A stretch of DNA of 35,083 nucleotides. It comes from Acidimicrobiaceae bacterium. Its GTDB lineage: Bacteria > Actinomycetota > Acidimicrobiia > Acidimicrobiales > Aldehydirespiratoraceae. A program made the translations under genes and the position numbers. The notes under the pieces were generated by a model. That model was given only the letters and a program-made list of their open reading frames with translations, did not search any database and was not told where the DNA came from. Within the stretch, counting starts at the first letter, position 1. Each line of letters begins with the position of its first letter. Shown here piece by piece: positions 9,942-21,712 of the stretch. Location: assembly GCA_028820455.1 (NCBI GenBank), contig JAPPJC010000053.1, positions 53,687 through 88,769 on the forward strand, read 5' to 3'.

Positions 9942-10581
9942 CGGTTGTAAAGTTGTCTAAAATACGCAGTCCTGCAGTAGAAGATTTTTCGGGGTGAAAT
10001 TGCACAGCCCAAACGTTGTCACGAGCTACCGCAGCAACAACAGACCCACCATAATCGCATACAGCAATCACATCTTTGCTCTGTTCGGGGGCCAGAGAAT
10101 GCACAAAATACATCCAAGGTTGTTGATCCAGTCCTGCAAACATCGGGTGATCGTATTCGGGCTGCAGTATGTTCCATTGCATTTGAGGCTTTTTTACAGA
10201 ATCACTGAGCCAACGAACTTTCTGCGGAAATATTGACAGTCCTTTAATTCCTGGTGCTTCATCGGACTCCGCGAACAGCACTTGCATACCTATACATATA
10301 CCCAAAAATGGACATCCGGAGTCAATGGCATCCAATATTGCAGTATCGAGTTTTGTATGTCTTAGTGCAGTCATGCAAGGCCTGAAAGCACCCACACCAG
10401 GGAGTACAACTCCGGCTGCTTTGTCGATGAGTGCTTTATCCGCTGTTAGTCGAACATTCGCTCCGAGATGCTCGAAAGCCTTATGCGCAGAGTGAAGGTT
10501 ACCTATACCGTAGTCAACAATAGCGATTAAAGGTCTTGAATCCGAAGACTTGGACTGCAAAGATTCAGGCTGCGCCGACAT
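9895..10581 (-). CDS. hisH: Imidazole glycerol phosphate synthase glutaminase subunit HisH
   Basis: IAIVDYGIGNLHSAHKAFEHLG, VLPGVGAF, FLGICIGMQVLF, WAVQFHPEKSS. Confidence 0.96.
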   Translation of the reverse strand: MSAQPESLQSKSSDSRPLIAIVDYGIGNLHSAHKAFEHLGANVRLTADKALIDKAAGVVLPGVGAFRPCMTALRHTKLDTAILDAIDSGCPFLGICIGMQVLFAESDEAPGIKGLSIFPQKVRWLSDSVKKPQMQWNILQPEYDHPMFAGLDQQPWMYFVHSLAPEQSKDVIAVCDYGGSVVAAVARDNVWAVQFHPEKSSTAGLRILDNFTTAVKKTSRTINSHKTP

Positions 10582-10632
10582 TATAGGAAAATATGATAGA
10601 CAGCAATAGTATTCTGATGCTTTTTCTGCAGG

Positions 10633-11223
10633 CTATAAAGTGCCTTTAGTGGATGGCAGAACTTCGCTTTCGATGTGCACTGCGTTGCGCAAGGCTTGTG
10701 CTACACCTTTAAAGGTGGCTTCAACGATGTGATGTGTGTTCCTACCTCTTAGTTTCACTAGATGCAGAGTAACAGCTGCATTCATCGTAAAAGCACGCCA
10801 GAACTCTTCCAGTAACTGAGGGTCGAGCGGTGGTGAACCGAAAATTGGATGACCAGGATAATCAATCTCGTAATGCAAGTATGGGCGTCCCGAAAGATCA
10901 AGCACCACAGATACTGCTGCTTCATCGAGCGGCACAGTGACACTGGCAAAACGCCGCACACCTTTCTTGTCTGCTAGCGCAGTTTTCAACGTTTGCCCCA
11001 AGACTATTCCCACATCCTCAATGGTGTGATGTGTATCAACCTCCAAATCCCCTGATGCACAGATTTCTAACGATATGCCACTGTGACGTCCAAGCTGTTC
11101 GAGCATGTGATCAAAAAAAGGCACCTTAGTGGACGCGTCTACTCTGCCCAATCCGTCAAGTTCGACACTTGAATCCACTTTGGTTTCTTTGGTGGTACGC
11201 GAGCAAGACGCCTTACGAGTCAC
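10633..11223 (-). CDS. hisB: Imidazoleglycerol-phosphate dehydratase HisB; ORF extends to 11319 but a GTG at 11223 has a consensus Shine-Dalgarno
   Basis: FFDHMLEQLGRHSG, DTHHTIEDVGI, GRNTHHIVEATFKG; upstream AAGGAGG-TTCAT-GTG. Confidence 0.93.
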   Translation of the reverse strand: MTRKASCSRTTKETKVDSSVELDGLGRVDASTKVPFFDHMLEQLGRHSGISLEICASGDLEVDTHHTIEDVGIVLGQTLKTALADKKGVRRFASVTVPLDEAAVSVVLDLSGRPYLHYEIDYPGHPIFGSPPLDPQLLEEFWRAFTMNAAVTLHLVKLRGRNTHHIVEATFKGVAQALRNAVHIESEVLPSTKGTL

Positions 11224-11318
11224 ATGAACCTCCTTTTGACTCAAGCAGTCATCGTCAGCGGCTGTCGTCTCTATGCTACTGCTTTGTGATGGTTTGTAAC
11301 AGTTTAAGTGTTTTGTCA

Positions 11319-13739
11319 TTATTTCAATATTTCAGACAAAGTCGAGAGGAAACGCTGGTTTTCCTCTGGAGTGCCCACTGTCACACGCAAGCAGCCATCA
11401 AAATGTGGCCACGAAGAACAGTCCCTCACCAGCACAGATCGCTCCACAAGCTCATGCCACACTTCACCAGCAGATTTATGTTGTACCTGAAATAGCACGA
11501 AGTTGGCCTCTGATGGCCAAAAACGGACCGGCAATGCAGTCAAGCCAGACATTATTTGATCTCTTCCGGCTGAAATAGCTTTAACGCGATCGCACATGGC
11601 ATCTCGATGTCTGAGTGCAGCGATACCGATGGCTTGTTTTACGGAGTCAAGATGGTACGGAAGCACTACTTTTCGTAGTTCCTCCACTGCCCAGGTTGGC
11701 CCGATCAGATAGCCAAGTCGAATTGCTGCCATACTCCAAGCCTTAGAGTAGGTGCGTGTCACCAGTAGTGGGATGGAAGGGTCTTCAGCGAATAGTTCAA
11801 GAGCACTGCGGCGGGTGAATTCCCCGTAGGCTTCATCCAAGCACAGCAACCCGTTCACTGAACGTACTGCGTCCAATACTTCGACTACTGTCTCAAGTGG
11901 CTCGGCCAGACCTGTGGGGTTGTTAGGTGAACATAGAAAAGTCAATGATGGCTTTTCGGTTTTTATCAACTCAACTGCTTTGCGCACATCCAATGCAAAG
12001 TTTTTCAGCCGCTCACCTTGAAGTAGCTTGCTGCCTGTGACACGTATGAGGTGACTGTGCATAGCGTAGGTTGGCTCAAAAACGACGGTTGACCGTCCTA
12101 CTGCACTGTAAGCAAGCAAGACACTTTGCAGAACCTCGTTGGAACCGTTTGCCACGAAAACTTCATCTACCCGCACATTGTGTAGCTCTGCAACACGCTT
12201 ACGCAGCTCAGTGGCTTGCCGATCGGGATAGCGGTTCCAGTTCACAGAGCGAACAGTTTCAACAAGACAATCTGTTAACTCCAACGGTGGGAGATAAGGG
12301 CTTTCGTTGGTGTTGAGCCGGACTTCCACGTCAACTTGCGGGGAATGGTATCCTGACATCAGTGCTATAGCTTCACGAGCCTGAGGTGCAGAAGTGGGTG
12401 TCTGAGAAGTTGTCATGCCGGTCTTGAATCGGGGTGATCCTTCAGCCGAAGCCGTAACACGCAGGCGCACCGAATCCGCATGGGCGTGCAAACCTTCGGC
12501 TGTGGCCAATGCGATTACGTGTGGTGCTAAATGCTTTAATCCTGCTTGACTGGCTTGCACGACATGTATGCTCTTACAAAAATCTCGCACTCCCAATGCA
12601 CTCGCAAAACGTGCAGTGCCGTTTGTGGGCAGTACATGATTGGGGCCCGCCGCGTAATCACCCAACGAGGAAGGCGACCATGGGCCACAAAACACTGCAC
12701 CAGCGTTGAACACCTGTGGTAACAGGTCTTCGGGTGTATCAACCATCAACTCCAAATGCTCGGGGGCGACCTGGTTGACTACTTGCAAAGCCTGATCCGG
12801 CGATGCACAAAGCACAGAATAACCGTTAGAACGCAATGTGGAGGTTATCTCTTCGCGACGGTCAGCAGCAGCAACAACACGGGCTACTTCAGCTTCCACC
12901 GATTCAGCTGTTACAGGATCCCAGGTCACTAGCCAGGCCAACCCATCGGGCCCGTGCTCTGCTTGTAAAACTATGTCAACAGCCACAAAAGTCGAGTCAA
13001 CTGTCGAGTCCGCCACGACCATTACCTCTGAAGGCCCTGCAAAAGCAGATGGTACTCCAACAAAATCAGCTACTTCACGTTGAGCGAGAGTAACCCAGAC
13101 ATTACCCGGGCCTGCAATCACGTCTACCGGTCGTATCGATTCGGTGCCATATGCCAAAGCAGCAATAGCCTGGGCACCACCCACAGGGTGGATTTCATTC
13201 ACTCCAGCCACTGCAGCCGCCGCTAACGTCACGTCCGGTATGAAGCCGTCAGGGCCCGGCGGTACGGCCAATGCGATTTCACTCACTCCAGCTATGATGG
13301 CAGGCACAGTCGTCATGATCACCGTTGACGGATAGACGGCACGACCACCTGGTACGTAACATCCAGCACGTGCTACCGGGCGGTGTATTTCCCGTATCGA
13401 CAGGCCTTGGCGTACATGTTCTGCATCATTGGGCACCTGACCGCGATGGTAATCTTTCACGTTGCGTACAGCAGCTGCCAACGCCTCATGCACTTCCGGT
13501 GTTGCCTGCGCAACCCGTTCTGCTGCAGCGGCTATGTCACTTTCACTGACGGTTAGCGAGGGAAACTCAACCCCATCGAACTGTTTGGTGAAATCGATTA
13601 GAGCTTCATCGCCACGACGGCGAACCTCTATTATGATGTTTCGTACGGCTTCTACGCGATCTTCGGTTTTAAGTGCAGGTCGAGGCAGTTGACCTGCTAT
13701 CAGCCCTTTGCTGTCCCTTAAATCAATACGGCTCAACAT
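11319..13739 (-). CDS. hisD-hisC: Fused histidinol dehydrogenase (HisD) / histidinol-phosphate aminotransferase (HisC)
   Basis: 806-aa single ORF; N-terminal HisD (RAGCYVPGGRAVYPSTV, VIAGPGN, PSEVMVVAD, AEHGPDG, GPNHVLPTNGTARF) then HisC (VRLNTNESPYLPP, SNEVLQSVL, FLCSPNNPTG, LDEAYGEF, TRTYSKAWSMAAIRLGY). Confidence 0.93.
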   Translation of the reverse strand: MLSRIDLRDSKGLIAGQLPRPALKTEDRVEAVRNIIIEVRRRGDEALIDFTKQFDGVEFPSLTVSESDIAAAAERVAQATPEVHEALAAAVRNVKDYHRGQVPNDAEHVRQGLSIREIHRPVARAGCYVPGGRAVYPSTVIMTTVPAIIAGVSEIALAVPPGPDGFIPDVTLAAAAVAGVNEIHPVGGAQAIAALAYGTESIRPVDVIAGPGNVWVTLAQREVADFVGVPSAFAGPSEVMVVADSTVDSTFVAVDIVLQAEHGPDGLAWLVTWDPVTAESVEAEVARVVAAADRREEITSTLRSNGYSVLCASPDQALQVVNQVAPEHLELMVDTPEDLLPQVFNAGAVFCGPWSPSSLGDYAAGPNHVLPTNGTARFASALGVRDFCKSIHVVQASQAGLKHLAPHVIALATAEGLHAHADSVRLRVTASAEGSPRFKTGMTTSQTPTSAPQAREAIALMSGYHSPQVDVEVRLNTNESPYLPPLELTDCLVETVRSVNWNRYPDRQATELRKRVAELHNVRVDEVFVANGSNEVLQSVLLAYSAVGRSTVVFEPTYAMHSHLIRVTGSKLLQGERLKNFALDVRKAVELIKTEKPSLTFLCSPNNPTGLAEPLETVVEVLDAVRSVNGLLCLDEAYGEFTRRSALELFAEDPSIPLLVTRTYSKAWSMAAIRLGYLIGPTWAVEELRKVVLPYHLDSVKQAIGIAALRHRDAMCDRVKAISAGRDQIMSGLTALPVRFWPSEANFVLFQVQHKSAGEVWHELVERSVLVRDCSSWPHFDGCLRVTVGTPEENQRFLSTLSEILK

Positions 13740-13762
13740 GCAATTCCAATTCGCGGGAAGTC

Positions 13763-14419
13763 TTAGATTGCACTCGAAGGGCAGAAATCATTTAGAACAC
13801 AATTCTCGCAATCCGGTTTTCGAGCTTTACACACGCGCCGGCCATGCAAAATCATCCTCAAGCTGAATTCGCCTCGCTCTTTAGCCGGGATCATAGGATT
13901 AAGCTCTTTTTCGATCTTCGTCGGATCAGTGAAAGCGGTAAGGCCAATCCTTTGAGATAAGCGAGTTACGTGAGTGTCAACAGGCAGCCCTGGCAGCCCT
14001 AAAGCTACACTACGCACTACATTTGCCGTTTTACGACCTACCCCTGGCAAGCGAATCAAGTCTGTCAGTTTTTCAGGTACTTTGCCATGGTAATCTTCTA
14101 CCAGCATTCTAGCCATTCCCACTAGGTTTTTTGATTTACTACGAAATAATCCTATGCTGTTTACGTATGATTCCACTTGCTCTGGTTCCACCGCAGCAAG
14201 GTCTTCAGCATCTTTGAAACGAGCAAATAAGGTAGGAGTCACCTTGTTTACGCTGACATCGGTAGCTTGAGCGGCGAGTATGGTTGCGACAAGCAGTTCA
14301 AACGGATTGCGAAAATCAAGCTCACAAATCGCTTCCGGGTATTCAACAGCCAGTCGCCGATGTGTTGCCAAAGCTCGACCTTTCGGTGATCTAGGACGTC
14401 CCATAACTGCAGAATACAA
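13763..14419 (-). CDS. nth: Endonuclease III
   Basis: LVATILAAQATDVSVNKVTPTLF, LPGVGRKTANVV, PVDTHVTRLSQRIGL, C-terminal CKARKPDCENCVLNDFC 4Fe-4S motif. Confidence 0.95.
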   Translation of the reverse strand: MYSAVMGRPRSPKGRALATHRRLAVEYPEAICELDFRNPFELLVATILAAQATDVSVNKVTPTLFARFKDAEDLAAVEPEQVESYVNSIGLFRSKSKNLVGMARMLVEDYHGKVPEKLTDLIRLPGVGRKTANVVRSVALGLPGLPVDTHVTRLSQRIGLTAFTDPTKIEKELNPMIPAKERGEFSLRMILHGRRVCKARKPDCENCVLNDFCPSSAI

Positions 14420-14439
14420 AAAAATCAGGCTACTACAGC

Positions 14440-15276
14440 ATGGTTGGCAGTACCTTTGTCGTATTTGTTAATATTGTGACCGTGAATTACCAACTTAGAA
14501 GCCACGAACGAAATGGTGTTGCATATCCACAAATCGTGATACCCGCGAGTCACGAAACAGAACAGCTCACTTTTGATTTAGCCGCAGCCCTGAACGATGT
14601 CAATGACACGCGCACTGCTCCATCTCATCAACCACTACCAGCACTGAAACCTGCAGCAACCATCAAAAATACTGATAACAGCCACACTGTTTCACCAGTG
14701 ATGCTATGGATTCATGAGGCCACTTCAGCTGATGATGGGATAGCATCTACTTTCGGTTTCACCCCTTATCGCGACCTTTGGCAAATGCGTTGCCGTTTAC
14801 CGATGGTCTCCGATGCTCTTGCGGTTGAATCTTCAGAATTTCAGATAAGGGCATTTGGTCAAGAAGACATAGGCCAACTCATAGCCGTGAATAATCGGGC
14901 TTTCCATTGGCATCCCGAGCAAGGCAAGTTGACTCCTGGCAAAATGCAGGATTTAATGTCTAAGCCCTGGTTTGACGCTGATGGGATTCTTTTGTGTCAT
15001 CGTCACAAGCGTTTAGCAGCATTTTGCTGGACCAAAATACATGAAGCTCCTTCATCTCCGCTCGGCGAGTTATATGTTGTCGCTGTTGATCCCGATTTTA
15101 GTGGCAAAGGTTTGGGGATGCTGATTACTTTTGCTGGTCTACACTGGTTATCGGATCGTGATCTACAAACCGGAATGCTGTACGTGGAGTCTGATAACCA
15201 CCGTGCTCTCAAGATGTACAGGCGTATCGGCTTCCTCTACCATCACACAAATCGTGCATACTGGTATGTGCACTAG
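14440..15276 (+). CDS. mshD: Mycothiol synthase-like GNAT acetyltransferase (MshD-like)
   Basis: VNNRAFHWHPEQGKLT, ELYVVAVDPDFSGKGLGMLITFAGLHWL, LYVESDNHRALKMYRRIGF; start codon uncertain. Confidence 0.8.
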   Translation: MVGSTFVVFVNIVTVNYQLRSHERNGVAYPQIVIPASHETEQLTFDLAAALNDVNDTRTAPSHQPLPALKPAATIKNTDNSHTVSPVMLWIHEATSADDGIASTFGFTPYRDLWQMRCRLPMVSDALAVESSEFQIRAFGQEDIGQLIAVNNRAFHWHPEQGKLTPGKMQDLMSKPWFDADGILLCHRHKRLAAFCWTKIHEAPSSPLGELYVVAVDPDFSGKGLGMLITFAGLHWLSDRDLQTGMLYVESDNHRALKMYRRIGFLYHHTNRAYWYVH

Positions 15277-15332
15277 TCTGAACGGAGACCGGAACAAATC
15301 GTCAATTGAACCCAGCGCAGGTAGCAGTTAAG

Positions 15333-15427
15333 GCTTCAGCAATATCCAAAACTCTGTGGAATTACCGAACCAAAGCCCCGATATGCTAATCAGTCATACG
15401 CTGTAGCTTCAGCAATAGCCACAAACT
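15333..15427. repeat. Imperfect ~21-bp direct repeat pair (15333..15353 and 15406..15427) downstream of mshD
   Basis: gcttcagcaatatccaaaact versus gcttcagcaatagccacaaact, offset 73 bp. Confidence 0.75.
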
Positions 15428-15450
15428 TTTTGGGGGAATGTAGTCAAAAA

Positions 15451-16179
15451 ATGAGTGAAACACCTGCAGAGAACAGGCTACCCACAGGCAACGAGAAAAG
15501 AAAAGCTGTTCGAGCGATGTTCGATGTTATCGCGCCACGATACGACCTGCTCAATCGTCTTTTGACATTTCGGCTCGATGTGCGCTGGCGGCGACTGCTC
15601 GTAAAAACGCTTGACTTGCCCCCACAATCGCAGTTAGCCGATTTAGCTTGTGGAACCGGTGATTTCTGCCGAGAACTCGCCGGCAAAGGCCACTTGGCTT
15701 TCGGGTTTGATCTGTCGATGGGAATGCTCCAAGCGGCTAGATGCCCGAGGTCCTCACTAGTGCAAGCTGACGTGTTGGCCTTACCGCTTGAAGATGCCTG
15801 CGTAGACGGTGTTACCTGCGGTTTTGCATTACGCAATTTAGTGGATATACCAGCACTGTTTGAGGAGGTAGCTCGTATTGTCAGACCAGGTGGACGTGTT
15901 GGACTACTTGAAATAGCAGAACCCTCCAACCGGTTGCTACGTTACGGCCACGGCGTGTATTTTAGTCGTGTTGTGCCTTTTGTCGGGGGTCTTATATCGA
16001 ATCGTGAAGCCTACCGGTACCTACCTCGCTCTGCAGCTTACCTGCCTTCAGCCAACGAACTCAGGTCGTTTTTGGAGTCCACTGGCTTCACAGACATTCG
16101 GCATCAACGCCTCAGCGGAGGTATTGCTCAAATCATAACAGCCACACGCAAACGCATAACGGTGCACAAATCACAATAA
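15451..16179 (+). CDS. menG: Demethylmenaquinone / ubiquinone biosynthesis methyltransferase
   Basis: VRAMFDVIAPRYDLLNRLLTFRLDVRWRR, LADLACGTGDFC, LALPLEDACVDGVTCGFALRNL, GGLISNREAYRYLPRS (UbiE/MenG signatures). Confidence 0.92.
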   Translation: MSETPAENRLPTGNEKRKAVRAMFDVIAPRYDLLNRLLTFRLDVRWRRLLVKTLDLPPQSQLADLACGTGDFCRELAGKGHLAFGFDLSMGMLQAARCPRSSLVQADVLALPLEDACVDGVTCGFALRNLVDIPALFEEVARIVRPGGRVGLLEIAEPSNRLLRYGHGVYFSRVVPFVGGLISNREAYRYLPRSAAYLPSANELRSFLESTGFTDIRHQRLSGGIAQIITATRKRITVHKSQ

Positions 16180-16306
16180 AAACTTTGAGGTTGTGTTCAA
16201 AGGTCGTATACTGTAGCCTTGAGTGTGGTCAGTATCTTGTGGTTGAACACTTCAAAGTTGTTTTCTTCGGTATTGGTTTAGGTCACTACTTGTAGATCGA
16301 TTACTT

Positions 16307-16344
16307 GGTGCCGGTGCCTACCCCCCACCCAAGGCACCGGTACC
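16307..16344. terminator. Strong GC-rich hairpin between convergent menG and der, possible bidirectional terminator
   Basis: ggtgccggtgcct-accccccaccca-aggcaccggtacc, 13-bp stem with one mismatch; flanking T tract is weak. Confidence 0.5.
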
Positions 16345-16507
16345 ATCTTTGCATCAGTACTGGGCTGAGTGCGCTGAGTGCTGGATTTGTGCGGACCTAC
16401 TCCCACAGGACAGACACACTGCAAGGAGCAGGTAAGGCGTTTTCAAGTGCCTTTTCGGGGTTGGAGTTGCTTACCGCTGATACGTCCCGCACACACCCTC
16501 TTTATCC

Positions 16508-17878
16508 TCACCGCTGATGACGTACCCGCAGTTTGATAGCGGTAGTGTTCAAATTGAGGGTTTCTTTCAAACTGCGTTTGATGTAACGCAGATAAGTGCT
16601 GGGTATTTTACGGTTCACGAAGAGTGTGAAAGTGGGTGGATGGGTAGCACCTTGCACTGCATATAAGATTCGAGCCCCGTTTGGGGCGGGATGACGTAGC
16701 TGCGCGGTTTGTATTGCATGGTTGACATGACTGGTGGGAATGTGGCTTTGATGATTGCGTATGGCAACTTCCAGTAAACGCCATAGGCGTGAGAGGTTCC
16801 TACCGGTAAGACCGCTTGCTTGTAAAACAGGCATATCCCCTAGAAAACCAAGCTTGCGTTTTACTTCACCTCGAACTCTTAAGCGAGTTTCTGTGTCAGG
16901 CGAATCCCATTTGTTGAGTAGCAGCACTATCGGGCAGCCTGCAGCATTCACACGTTCCACTATGCGTTGATCCTGTCGAGTGATACCTACCACAGAATCA
17001 ACGACAACTACTGCAACATCCACCGACTCCACAGATTTCAGGGTTTGTATCAGCGAGTAATATTCAACCGATGAGTCAATATTGGCACGGCGGCGTAAAC
17101 CAGCAGTATCCACAAAACGTACAACCCCGATCTCTGTTTCGATCACAGTGTCAATCGAGTCTCGTGTAGTTCCGGGCTGGTCGTGAACAATGGCGAGCTC
17201 CTCATTGGTCAAACGGTTGAATAAGGTTGATTTGCCAGTGTTCGGACGCCCCACCAGAACTACAGAAAAATCGCATTCCTTCAAGGTGTTTGCGATTTTG
17301 AGGGGATCAGAACTTCCTGTGTTGCCCGAACTGTCTGTGGACTGGTTGTCTGCGAACTGGGACACTAGAACGTCAAGCAGCTCTGAAAAACCGTTTCCGT
17401 TCAAGCAGCTCACAGGATGAGGATCACCCATTCCGAGTCCTACGAACTCCCACATCGAATCATCTTGGTTGGGGTGGTCGATCTTGTTGGCAACAACAAG
17501 AATGGCTGCTTTCGTGGAATGCAGTTGCTGAGCTATGAGATGGTCGTCTTTTGTCAATCCGGTGCGAGAATCAACCACAAAAAGTATCACGTCCGCCCTG
17601 TTGATAGCTTTTTGTGCTTGTGCGTTGACTTTGACTGTGAGTGTGTTGTTGCGGTCGTTGCTCCATCCACCTGTATCAACCAGTACAAACCTTTGATTAT
17701 CCCAATCAGCCTCCACCACTTTGCTGTCGCGGGTCACACCCGGCTCTTCTTGCACGATGACTTCACGTCTTCTTGCAGCTCGATTCACTAAAGTAGATTT
17801 CCCTACGTTAGGACGTCCAACCACAGCCACTACAGGACAACTCTCTTTCAAGGGGTGGTTTTCAAGTTTGTTCAGCAT
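16508..17878 (-). CDS. der: Ribosome biogenesis GTPase Der (EngA)
   Basis: Two tandem GTPase domains: VVGRPNVGKSTLVN ... VLVGRPNTGKSTLFN, DTGGW / DTAGLRRR, NKID / NKWD. Confidence 0.96.
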   Translation of the reverse strand: MLNKLENHPLKESCPVVAVVGRPNVGKSTLVNRAARRREVIVQEEPGVTRDSKVVEADWDNQRFVLVDTGGWSNDRNNTLTVKVNAQAQKAINRADVILFVVDSRTGLTKDDHLIAQQLHSTKAAILVVANKIDHPNQDDSMWEFVGLGMGDPHPVSCLNGNGFSELLDVLVSQFADNQSTDSSGNTGSSDPLKIANTLKECDFSVVLVGRPNTGKSTLFNRLTNEELAIVHDQPGTTRDSIDTVIETEIGVVRFVDTAGLRRRANIDSSVEYYSLIQTLKSVESVDVAVVVVDSVVGITRQDQRIVERVNAAGCPIVLLLNKWDSPDTETRLRVRGEVKRKLGFLGDMPVLQASGLTGRNLSRLWRLLEVAIRNHQSHIPTSHVNHAIQTAQLRHPAPNGARILYAVQGATHPPTFTLFVNRKIPSTYLRYIKRSLKETLNLNTTAIKLRVRHQR

Positions 17879-18176
17879 TTTCTGCTATGTCCTAGCTTGT
17901 CGTCCATAACGACTAACACTCAAAAGTAGCCGCATAGTTCATTTCAGGTCTCAGTCACCAATGTTGCAATGCTAAAATCTAACGTAGCAAAACGAATAGT
18001 CGGATATGGCATTTTTTCAACTCAACCTAGTTGTGGGGCAAAAACAGCAAAAATACATCGATTGCGGTTCGGTGTTCTGTTTTCTGGCTGGCGATGCCAA
18101 TGTTCCATTGGAATCCAAAAACAGTCAGCACTCATAATCCGGACAGTCAATACTCATAAATAAGGAGATTCTATAC

Positions 18177-19007
18177 ATGGTTCGATATACGAAATATGAG
18201 CCCGGCACTCCCTCATGGGCGGACGTGGCAAGTCCTGATGTGGAAGCGTCACGCGCTTTCTACGGCGGTTTATTCGGTTGGACGGGTGAGCCTTCAACTG
18301 ATCCGGAAGCTGGTGGTTACATGGTTTTCATGCAGGGTGACGCTAAGGTGGCAGGTCTTGGCCCTGTTGTTGATGGCATAACACCTCACTGGAGTGTCTA
18401 CGTAACCGTTGCTGACATTGACGAAACAGCAGCCAATGCACTAGCAGCTGGTGGGCAGGTACTGATGGAACCCATGGATGTGCTTGAAGCTGGTCGTATG
18501 GCTATCATAGCTGATCCAACGGGTGCCGCGTTAGCACTATGGCAACCCCGTGAGCATATAGGTGCCGAAGTCCGCATGCAACCGGGCACGTTTTGTTGGG
18601 CTGAACTCAACACCCGCGATTCCAACACGGCTGTAACATTTTTCGAAAGGCTGTTCGGATGGAAAGCCGAACCGCAACCCATGCCGGGAAGCAGCAGCGG
18701 TTTTGGCTACATCACATTGAAGTTGGACGACACTAACGTCGCTGGTATTATCACCATGGACGAGAATTGGCCCACAGATGTGCCCGCCCATTGGATGTCG
18801 TATTTTGCTGTGACCGACTGCGATGTGGCTGCGGCTCGTGTCACCGAACTAGGTGGACAGGTATGTGTGCCGCCAACCGACATACCCCAAGGGCGGTTTG
18901 CGGTTGTGAACGACCCCCACGGGGCGGTTTTCACCATAATAGTTTTAAATCGAGAAATCTTCGGACAAGTCCTCAACGGCTCTTTCGTTACCAATGGAAA
19001 TGCTTAA
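18177..19007 (+). CDS. VOC-family (glyoxalase/bleomycin-resistance fold) protein with two tandem domains
   Basis: PGTPSWADVASPDVEASRAFYGGLFGW and PGTFCWAELNTRDSNTAVTFFERLFGW, two-domain repeat. Confidence 0.85.
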   Translation: MVRYTKYEPGTPSWADVASPDVEASRAFYGGLFGWTGEPSTDPEAGGYMVFMQGDAKVAGLGPVVDGITPHWSVYVTVADIDETAANALAAGGQVLMEPMDVLEAGRMAIIADPTGAALALWQPREHIGAEVRMQPGTFCWAELNTRDSNTAVTFFERLFGWKAEPQPMPGSSSGFGYITLKLDDTNVAGIITMDENWPTDVPAHWMSYFAVTDCDVAAARVTELGGQVCVPPTDIPQGRFAVVNDPHGAVFTIIVLNREIFGQVLNGSFVTNGNA

Positions 19008-19050
19008 AGCCTCGGAGGTCGAGAAATCTTCGGACAAGCCCTCAACGGCT
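18950..19050. repeat. 32-bp direct repeat pair (18950..18981 and 19019..19050), one mismatch, straddling the VOC gene stop
   Basis: tcgagaaatcttcggacaag[t/c]cctcaacggct twice, offset 69 bp; stop codon lies between copies. Confidence 0.96.
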
Positions 19051-19056
19051 GGTATG

Positions 19057-21336
<2,280 letters not shown>

Positions 21337-21587
21337 TCACTTAAAATATAGTATCCTCAGCGGTCCACATGTGCTCTCTTCTAGTTTGATCGCGCTCTCT
21401 TCCGGTTCGATCTCCATAGCAGCTATATGATACTGACTGTTTTCCATTTACTTGTAATCTCCGTATCGAGGTTTTAAGTTTTCAACACAGTTCGTTGACT
21501 GTCTGGGTGAGAGAGTATGAGCCTGTCCCTTGTCGCGATTCCAAACTTACGAGGCCGTGTATGGTGCTGTGTGCCTGTCCAACCGCT

Positions 21588-21628
21588 GAAAACCGGTTCG
21601 AGGCTGCAGGAAAACCGGTTCGAGGCTG
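21588..21628. repeat. 19-bp tandem repeat pair (21588..21606 and 21610..21628) upstream of hsp20
   Basis: gaaaaccggttcgaggctg twice, offset 22 bp, each with palindrome aaccggtt. Confidence 0.9.
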
Positions 21629-21712
21629 TAGGATGGCCATTTGAAAGAGTGGAGGGCTTATCAGATGGGTCTTTCACGTGTCAATGGAGAAAGAATGGGA
21701 GGCAGATAGATC

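Noticed and set aside
16180-16260. Imperfect inverted repeat aactttgaggttgtgttcaa ... gttgaacacttcaaagtt after menG as terminator
   Set aside because: Loop of roughly 40 nt with mismatches; the hairpin at 16307..16344 is a better candidate
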